Below are positions 56,897 to 64,000 of a stretch of DNA of 64,000 nucleotides, one piece after another. Both the position numbers and the translations under genes were made by a program. Under the pieces are notes generated by a model. That model did no database searches and was not told the DNA's origin. It worked only from the letters and a program-made list of their open reading frames with translations. Numbering within the stretch: position 1 is the stretch's first letter; the number at the start of each line of letters is the position of its first letter. Source of the DNA: Rapana venosa (taxonomy: Eukaryota; Mollusca; Gastropoda; Neogastropoda; Muricidae); NCBI GenBank assembly GCA_028751875.1, contig CM054155.1, forward strand, positions 10,197,255-10,261,254. The letters run 5' to 3'.

Positions 56897-57662
56897 GGTC
56901 AGCTACAGTAGATGTTAGACCAAGTCATTAGTCACTGTAGTCAGCTACAGTAGATGTCAGGCCAAGTCATTAGTCACTGTAGTCAGCTACAGTAGATGTT
57001 AGACCAAGTCATTTGTCACTGTAGTCAGCTACAGTAGATGTCAGGCCAAGTCATTAGTCACTGTCATCAGCTACAGTAGATGTCAGGCCAAGTCATTAGT
57101 CACTGTAGTCAGCTACAGTAGATGTCAGGCCAAGTCATTAGTCACTGTAGTCAGCTACAGTAGATGTTAGACCAAGTCATTTGTCACTGTAGTCAGCTAC
57201 AGTAGATGTCAGGCCAAGTCATTAGTCACTGTCATCAGCTACAGTAGATGTCAGGCCAAGTCATTAGTCACTGTAGTCAGCTACAGTAGATGTCAGGCCA
57301 AGTCATTAGTCACTGTAGTCAGCTACAGTAGATGTAAGCCCAAGTCATTAGTCACTGTAGTCAGCTACAGTAGATGTCAGGCCAAGTCATTAGTCACTGT
57401 CGTCAGCTACAGTAGATGTAAACCCAAGTCAGTAGTCACTGTCATCAGCTACAGTAGATGTTAGGCCAAGTCATTAGTCACTGTAGTCAGCTACAGTAGA
57501 TGTAAGCCCAAGTCATTAGTCACTGTAGTCAGCTACAGTAGATGTCAGGCCAAGTCATTAGTCACTGTCGTCAGCTACAGTAGATGTAAGCCCAAGTCAG
57601 TAGTCACTGTCATCAACTACAGTAGATGTTAGGCCAAGTCATTAGTCACTGTAGTAAACCAC
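56897..57662. repeat. 42-bp minisatellite with 168-bp higher-order repeats
   Basis: About 18 copies of gtagtcagctacagtagatg, tcaggccaagtcattagtca, ct. Four-unit blocks repeat: tttgtcact marker units are at 57001 and 57169, and taagccc marker units at about 57335 and 57503, each exactly 168 bp apart. Confidence 0.95.
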
Positions 57663-57689
57663 ACTAGTTGTTATAGTCCAAAAGATCAG

Positions 57690-58190
57690 GCAACGTAATC
57701 AGCCTAATTAAGTGATGAATCAATAGCATCAGCCTCATTAAGCGATCAGTCAATGTCATCAGTCTCATTAAGTGTTCTATTTCATTAGCCCCATTAAGTG
57801 ATCAGTCAATGTCATCAGTCTCATTAAGTGATCATTCAATGCCATTAGCCTCATTAAGTGATCAGTCAATGTCATCAGGCTCATTAAGTGATCAGTCAAT
57901 GTAATCAGTCTCATTAAGTGTTCTATTTCATTAGCCCCATTAAGTGATCAGTCAATGCCATTAGCCTCATTAAGTGATCATTCAATGCCATTAGCCTCAT
58001 TAAGTGATCAGTCAATGCCATTAGCCTCATTAAGTGACCATTCAATGCCATTAGCCTCATTAAGTGATCATTCAATGCCATTAGCCTCATTAAGTGATCA
58101 GTCAATGTCATCAGGCTCATTAAGTGATCAGTCAATGACATTAGCCTCATTAAGTGATCAGTCAATGCCATTAGCAACATAAAGTAATCA
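57690..58190. repeat. 30-bp minisatellite
   Basis: About 16 copies of cattaagtgatcagtcaatg plus ccattagcct or tcatcagtct. Open on both strands because the unit is a multiple of three. Confidence 0.95.
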
Positions 58191-58331
58191 GCCTCATAAA
58201 TTGCTATAGTCCAAAAGATCAGTCAATGTAATCAGCCACACTGATTTTCATAGTCAAAGCGATCAGGAAAACCATGGTGAACTTCCTAAGCAGTGACTAT
58301 TGTAGCCATCTACACTAGCAGTCAAAGTGAT

Positions 58332-58487
58332 CAACGTTTTCCCTACGGGTAACCCACTACAGGGTAACCAACCATCTACTATCCCTTCCCTCCGTATCAC
58401 CCACTACTGGGTTACGGTAGCATACAAATGTGCACAGTGCACGTGTACTGGGAAAGAGTTGTGACCCTTAACGTAGGAATAGTGTTA
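58332..58487. mobile_element. MITE-like family E
   Basis: aacgttttccctacgggtaa to cgtaggaatagtgtt. Lies exactly between the 30-bp and 66-bp arrays. Confidence 0.72.
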
Positions 58488-58492
58488 ATCAG

Positions 58493-61405
58493 AGCAGTGC
58501 TATAAGTGTTGATTATGGCAGTCCTCTACACTCTAGCAGTCATGGTGAGAAATAACAGCAGTGCTATAAGTGTTGATTATGGCAGTCCTCTACACTCTAG
58601 CAGTCATGGTGAGAAATGACAGCAGTGCTATAAGTGTTGATTATGGTAGTCCTCTACACTCTAAGCAGTCAAAGGTGGAAATGACAGCAGTGCTATAATG
58701 TTGATTATGGTATCCTCTACATCTAAGCAGTCAAGGTGAGAAATGACAGCAGTGCTATAGTGTTCATTATGGTAGTCCTCTACACTCTAAGCAGTCAAAG
58801 TGAATACAGCAGTGCTAAAGTGTTGATTATGCATCCTCTAACTAGCAGTCAAGGTGAATAATGACAGCAGTGCTATAAGTGTTGATTATGGCAGTCCTCT
58901 ACACTCTAGCAGTCAAGGTGAGAAATGACAGCAGTGCTATAAGTGTTGATTATGGCAGTCCTCTACACTCTAGCAGTCATGGTGAGAAATAACAGCAGTG
59001 CTATAAGTGTTGATTATGGCAGTCCTCTACACTCTAGCAGTCATGGTGAGAAATGACAGCAGTGCTATAAGTGTTGATTATGGTAGTCCTCTACACCTAT
59101 AGCAGTCAAGGTGAGAAATGACAGCAGTGCTATAAGTGTTGATTATGGCAGTCCTCTACACTCTAGCAGTCAAAGGTGAGTAAAGACAGCAGTGCTATGT
59201 GTTGATTATCACAGTCCTCTACACTCTAGCAGTCAAGGTGAGAAATGACAGCAGTGCTATAAGTGTTGATAATGGCAGTCCTCTACACTCTAAGCAGTCA
59301 AAGGTGAGAAATAACAGCAGTGCTATAAGTGTTGATTATGGCAGTCCTCTACACTCTAGCAGTCATGGTGAGAAATGACAGCAGTGCTATAAGTGTTGAT
59401 TATGGTAGTCCTCTACACTCTAAGCAGTCAAAGGTGAGAAATGACAGCAGTGCTATAAGTGTTGATTATGGTAGTCCTCTACACTCTAGCAGTCAAAGGT
59501 GAGTAAAGACAGCAGTGCTATGTGTTGATTATCACAGTCCTCTACACTCTAGCAGTCAAGGTGAGAAATGACAGCAGTGCTATAAGTGTTGATAATGGCA
59601 GTCCTCTACACTCTAAGCAGTCAAAGGTGAGAAATCAGAGCAGTGCTATAAGTGTTGATTATGGCAGTCCTCTACACTGTAGCAGTCAAAGGTCAGTAAT
59701 GACAGCAGTGCTATAAGTGTTGATTATGGCAGTCCTCTACATTCTAGCAGTCAAAGGTGAGAAATGACAGCAGTGCTATAAGTGTTGATTATGGCAGTCC
59801 TCTACACTCTAGCAGTCAAGGTGAGTAATGACAGCAGTGCTATAAGTGTTGATTATGGCAGTCCTCTACACTCTAGCAGTCAAGGTGAGTAATGACAGCA
59901 GTGCTGTAAGTGTTGATTATGGCAGTCCTCTACACTGTAGCAGTCAAAGGTGAGAAATAACAGCAGTGCTATAAGTGTTGATAATGACAGTCCTCTACAC
60001 TCTAAGCAGTCAAAGGTAAGAAATCAGAGCATTGCTATAAGTGTTGATTATCACAGTCCTCTACACTCTAAGCAGTCAATGGTGAGTAATGACAGCAGTG
60101 CTATAAGTGTTGATTATGGCAGTCCTCTACACTCTAAGCAGTCAAAGGTGAGAAATGACAGCAGTGCTATAAGTGTTGATTATGGCAGTCCTCTACACTC
60201 TAAGCAGTCAAAGTGAGTAAAGACAGCAGTGCTATAAGTGTTGATTATGGCAGTCCTCTACACTCTAAGCAGTCAAAGGTGAGTAATGACAGCAGTGCTA
60301 TAAGTGTTGATTATGGCAGTCCTCTACACTCTAAGCAGTCAAAGGTGAGAAATGACAGCAGTGCTATAAATGTTGATTATGGCCGTCCTCTACACTCTAA
60401 GCAGTCAAAGGTGAGTAATGACAGCAGTGCTATAAATGTTGATTATGGCAGTCCTCTACACTCTAAGCAGTCAAAGGTGAGAAATCAGAGCAGTGCTATA
60501 AGGGTTGATTATGGCAGTCCTCTACACTCTAGCAGTCAAAGGTGAGAAATCAGAGCAGTGCTATAAATGTTGATTATGGCAGTCCTCTACACTCTAAGCA
60601 GTCAAAGGTGAGAAATCAGAGCAGTGCTATAAATGTTGATTATGGCAGTCCTCTACACTCTAAGGAGTCAAAGGTGAGAAATAACAGCAGTGCTATAAGT
60701 GTTGATTATGGCAGTCCTCTACACTCTAACCAGTCAAAGGTGAGTAATGACAGCAGTGCTATAAGTGTTGATTATGCAGTCCTCTACACTATACCAGTCA
60801 AAGGTGAGTAATGACAGCAGTGCTATAAGTGTTGATTATGGCAGTCCTCTACACTCTAAGCAGTCAAAGTGAGTAATAACAGCAGTGCTATAAGTGTTGA
60901 TTATGGCAGTCCTCTACACTCTAAGCAGTCAAAGGTGAGAAATGACAGCAGTGCTATAAGTGTTGATTATGGCAGTCCTCTACACTCTAAGCAGTCAAAG
61001 TGAGTAATGACAGCAGTGCTATAAGTGTTGATTATGGCAGTCCTCTACACTCTAAGCAGTCAAAGGTGAGTAATGACAGCAGTGCTATAAGTGTTGATTA
61101 TGACAGTCCTTTACACTTTAGCAGTCAAAGGTGAGAAATGACAGCAGTGCTATAAGTGTTGATTATGGCAGTCCTCTACACTCTAAGCAGTCAAAGGTGA
61201 GAAATGACAGCAGTGCTATAAGTGTTGATTATGGCAGTCCTCTACACTCTAAGCAGTCAAAGGTGAGAAATGACAGCAGTGCTATAAGTGTTGATTATGG
61301 CAGTCCTCTACACTCTAAGCAGTCAAAGGTGAGACATAACAGCAGGGCTATAAGTGTTGATTATGGCAGTCCTCTACACTGTAGCAGTCAAGGTGAGAAA
61401 TGACA
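58493..61405. repeat. 66-bp minisatellite, about 44 copies
   Basis: The unit has gacagcagtgctataagtgt, tgattatggcagtcctctac and actctaagcagtcaaaggtg. Copy lengths are 60-66 bp; the right half is mostly perfect 66-mers, giving a 22-residue plus-strand repeat. A marker unit (tatgtgttgattatcacag) recurs 323 bp apart (59196, 59519), showing block duplication. Lies in the transporter intron about 110 bp from an exon. Confidence 0.96.
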
Positions 61406-61514
61406 GCAGTGCCCAAGACTCTCCCACCAAGGCAGCAGCAAAGCACACACACACCTGGAGGGAGGAAACACCTGCCTGTCAGCCAGGCCATGCGCTTAAG
61501 ACGAAAGACGTTAC

Positions 61515-62293
61515 CTTGACGTTGAGTGAGGTGATACTGGTGATGTACAGATCGTGATGAGAACGGTACATGGGAATGTTCTGAAGGGAACCTGTATAGA
61601 ACACGTCTTTACGGCCCAGGGGGCGCCTGAAGGTGGTCGTGATGGAGTGCTGGCGGGAAAACCCGCGCGGCCTCTGGGGGCTCTGCTTTCTCAGGCGGTG
61701 CAGGGCGCCATCCGACTTGGCGATCTTGGCGATGTTGATGCTGTTGCGGGCGTCGCTATCTGCGGGTGGGGCCAGGTCATTGATGCTATTACTGAGCCAC
61801 GCTACCTGTTTTCTGGCGTTGAGAGGCTCGCTGACGTCGTCGCCACCCCCGCCATAGCCCACAGACTCGCCGCCCACGACGCCGACTTCAGTGATTTTAA
61901 TGACGAGGTCATGGTTACTGCAAGGCTTCTCGTTGGGAGGAGCGTCACTGTTCACTTTCTCTTCCAGCAAGGCTTCGTTTTCAGGCACGGTGTTCAACAC
62001 TGGCTTCTCCTCTTGGTCCTTCTCGACGCTGTCTTCCTCCTCCACCTCTGCAGAGCCCTCTAAGGGTCTGAGGACGCCGCCACACACCACGACGTTCAGG
62101 ATCACACCTCCCAGAATCAGCATGGTGCCCCGCCAGCTGTACTCCTCCAGCAGTTTTTCGATGATGGGCGCCATGACGAAGGTGCCGCACCCTGACCCGC
62201 ACACGGCCACGCCTATGGCGAAGGACCGCCGCTTCTCGAAGTACTGAGCCACGCTCACGATGGCCGGCAGGTAGATCAGGCCGAACCCCAGGC
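61515..62293 (-). CDS. SLC16/monocarboxylate-transporter-like, coding exon (TM4-6 and central loop)
   Basis: A 779-nt minus-strand exon; acceptor GTGCAG|GCCTGG (AG at 62295-62294) completes a Gly codon, donor AAG|GTAACG (GT at 61514-61513). It encodes TM4 (GFGLIYLPAIVSVAQYF), the family signature EKRRSFAIGVAVCGSG leading into TM5, and TM6 (WRGTMLILGGVILNVVV). About 175 residues of cytoplasmic loop follow: acidic (AEVEEEDSVEKDQEEK), glycine-rich, then basic with DVFYTGSLQNIPMYRS, a motif I associate with MCT9/12/14-type members. Together with four exons to the left it makes about 521 residues; TM1-3 are off the right edge. SLC16 proteins carry monocarboxylates, creatine, thyroid hormone or other small molecules across the plasma membrane; the substrate cannot be told here. 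Confidence 0.95.
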
Positions 62294-62339
62294 CTGCACA
62301 CAACAGAAGAAGAACAGAGGTCTTCAAAAATAAAAACAA

Positions 62340-62562
62340 ACTTTTATATCGAGGATAATGGAATAAGCACTCATGTGCTTTTTTTTTAACATCCATTCTC
62401 ATCAATTTTGTCATCTGTTCCCACCGGCACACGATGGCCTACTCTTTCGAAAAGCGGAACAGGATTTAACGCGTGCGCAAGATGCTCTGCATGCGTTCCG
62501 CACACGGGGCCTCGGTTTATAGTCTCATCTTGAAGGACTTTGACATTCAGTTCGATTTCTTT
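62340..62562 (-). mobile_element. SINE family A (head type 1 remnant)
   Basis: Inverted: aaatcgaactgaatgtcaaa, gtccttcaagatgagactat, the body, and tatcctcgatataaa at the left end, 47 bp from the exon. Confidence 0.83.
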
Positions 62563-62564
62563 TG

Positions 62565-63160
62565 TCAAACTATGTGTATGCTAAACTTGTGAAAGAAAAG
62601 GGAAAGAGAGTTGTCTGATTGTGTACCCCAAACTTGTGAAAGTGTAAGAGTTGTCTGATTGTGTACGCCAAACTTGTGAAAGAAAAAGGAAAGAGAGTTG
62701 TCTGATTGTGTACGCCAAACTTGTGAAAGTGAAAGAGTTGTCTGATTGTGTACGCCAAACTTGTGAAAGTGAAAGAGTTGTCTGATTGGTACGCCAAAAA
62801 GTTGTGAAAGAAAAAGGAAAGAGAGTTGTCTGATTGTGTACCCAAACTTGTGAAAGTGAAAGAGTTGTCTGATTGTGTACGCCAAACTTGTGAAAAAGAA
62901 AGAGAGTTGTCTGATTGTGTACCCCAAACTTGTGAAAGTGAAAGAGTTGTCTGATTGTGTATGCCAAACTTGTGAAAAGTGAAAGAGTTGTCTGATTGTG
63001 TACGCCAAACTTGTGAAAGTGAAAGACAGTTGTCTAATTGTGTAAACAAAACTTGTGAAAGTGAAAGATAGTTGTCTGTTGTGTACGCCAAACTTGTGAA
63101 AGAAAAAGGAAAAGAGTTGTCTGATTGTTTACACCAAACTTGTGAAAAAAAGAGGGGCAA
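62565..63160. repeat. 40/50-bp minisatellite
   Basis: About 13 copies of gattgtgtacgccaaacttg, tgaaagtgaaagagttgtct (40 bp), with a 50-bp variant carrying gaaagaaaaaggaaagaga. Confidence 0.95.
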
Positions 63161-63169
63161 TTCTCTTCT

Positions 63170-63290
63170 TCTTCTTCTTCGAACGCTCAGACACCAGCTA
63201 TCGTTGTCTTGTCATAATTATGAGCAAAAACGCGTTGCACTGCCGTTAAGGGCTTGATAAGTCAGGCCCAGCGCATCTGACTTTGGCACA
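63170..63290 (+). mobile_element. SINE family H, partial
   Basis: gctcagacaccagctatcgt, aacgcgttgcactgccgtta, gtcaggcccagcgcatctga. Compare 47732-47990. Confidence 0.6.
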
Positions 63291-63334
63291 AAAGGAAAAT
63301 CCAATAGAAGGCTTACCCGACTAATCCAATGTAA

Positions 63335-63515
63335 AGATTAAAAAAAAAATGACTTTCTGAAACTGCACGCGGTAGTTGACCTAGGAGATCGTGAGAAAAA
63401 AAGAAAAATCCCCACCCCTACCTCACCAGACACCATCGCCGAGTTCGAACCCACGGCTTCAACAGACCCATGGGGTTGAAGTTGAACGCTGTTAACCACT
63501 CGGCTATAGCGACGG
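63335..63515 (-). mobile_element. tRNA-headed SINE, family G-like
   Basis: On the minus strand: cgtcgctatagccgagtggt (A box TAGCCGAGTGG), gccgtgggttcgaactcgg (B box), then gtaggggtggggat and a gaaagtc 3' end. Too short and mispaired downstream to be a functional tRNA. Confidence 0.7.
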
Positions 63516-64000
63516 TGTGTGTTCCATTTCATTTTACGTCTCTTCACTAAATGTGATATTAGACACAGGAAGGCCAGAGGTGAAGGGGGATATCTGGGAG
63601 TTGGGTAGGGGGTTAATTTACTAAATCTACAGTAAATTAGTAAGAAAATGTAAATCTAAAGTAACTTCTAAGTACAGAACAGTAAAATCACCATTTCTAA
63701 CAGAATCTAACCAGTAAACAATAAAAAAAAAAGTTAAACTATAACCAACAAGAAATGATACAGTCCACAGATGGATAGTGTCTTTAGAGTCCATAATAAT
63801 CATAACAATGAACCAAATGGACTTTGCAATAGCGATTTGAAAAAGATATATCTCAGTAAAAGATCACTGAATATCACTGATGACGATGATGAAGAAAGAA
63901 CAGGTATGCAGCTTTTTAGCATGCTGCATATCAAGATATGATCGACAGTTACACTATGGCCACACATATACAAGAGACATGCCCAACATATTTTGTCTTA
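63516..64000. other. No supported feature (transporter intron, 5' side)
   Basis: AT-rich sequence; no exon encoding the missing TM1-3 was found. Confidence 0.5.

Larger units (their letters stand above)
48783..61514 (-). other. SLC16-like 12.7-kb intron
   Basis: Bounded by AAG|GTAACG and the tandem GCAGCAG. It contains seven SINE or SINE-like copies, two family F elements, two family E MITEs and arrays of 10, 25, 42, 30 and 66 bp. Stretches without any of these (49110-49560, 51950-52340, 53310-53660, 55350-55780, 56540-56890) show nothing I recognise. Confidence 0.85.

Noticed and set aside
59950..61403. Plus-strand 22-residue repeat proteins in the 66-bp array
   Set aside because: The unit is 66 bp, so an open frame is automatic; frames break at every shortened copy, and the array lies in an intron of a minus-strand gene.
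58493..61405. CRISPR-like array
   Set aside because: There are no unique spacers between repeats; units are contiguous tandem copies, and the DNA is clearly from an animal genome.
63430..63515. Genuine tRNA gene (good A and B boxes on the minus strand)
   Set aside because: The acceptor and anticodon stems do not pair convincingly and the box pair is part of a SINE-like unit with a common body. Same reasoning for 13093, 34914, 45170, 47732 and 56041.

Overview
This is animal nuclear DNA, not bacterial or viral. It holds pieces of two spliceosomal protein-coding genes, both on the minus strand, in a repeat-dominated background. Short exons with GT-AG boundaries, kilobase introns, tRNA-derived SINEs, RTE-like and I-clade non-LTR retrotransposons, MITE-like elements, and abundant (CA)n, (GA)n, poly-G/C and minisatellite arrays suggest a mollusc, probably a gastropod. 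That placement is inferred from the overall look and a general memory of such genomes; no species-diagnostic gene is present.

Left end (1-4.5 kb): the first three coding exons of a signal peptide peptidase-like 2 (SPPL2) gene. They encode a signal peptide and the start of the lumenal protease-associated (PA) domain, and the gene runs off the left edge. Its upstream region carries a SINE fossil, and its second intron a 717-bp TTAA-flanked inverted-repeat element.

Middle (4.5-41 kb): no host exon could be supported. From 7.7 to 12.9 kb lies a 5.2-kb CAA-rich minisatellite complex split by a truncated RTE-like LINE with a visible target-site duplication. A degenerate array of roughly 110-130 bp period fills 15.9-18.2 kb. 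A truncated but uninterrupted RTE-like LINE (minus, 18.8-20.2 kb) abuts a decayed I-clade LINE with endonuclease, reverse transcriptase and RNase H (plus, 20.4-24.2 kb). The rest is AT-rich unique sequence with minisatellites (25, 33, 32, 13 bp and other periods) and dispersed SINEs and MITEs.

Right part (41-64 kb): the last five coding exons (about 521 residues, transmembrane segments 4-12 and the C-terminus) of an SLC16/monocarboxylate-transporter gene, transcribed right to left. Its first exons lie beyond the right edge. Its introns hold an RTE-like LINE, many SINEs, and arrays of 47, 25, 42, 30, 66 and 40 bp. The 47-bp array has captured an exon's splice acceptor, and the same intron's donor end is also duplicated.

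Recurring families were defined here by eye from repeated copies in this window. Letters are local names: A (tRNA-headed SINE with a central domain), B, D (3' tail module), E (inverted-repeat MITE), F (tRNA/5S-rRNA chimeric SINE), G and H (tRNA-headed SINEs), I and J (unclassified), K (third-head SINE). Most boundaries of repeats are approximate.
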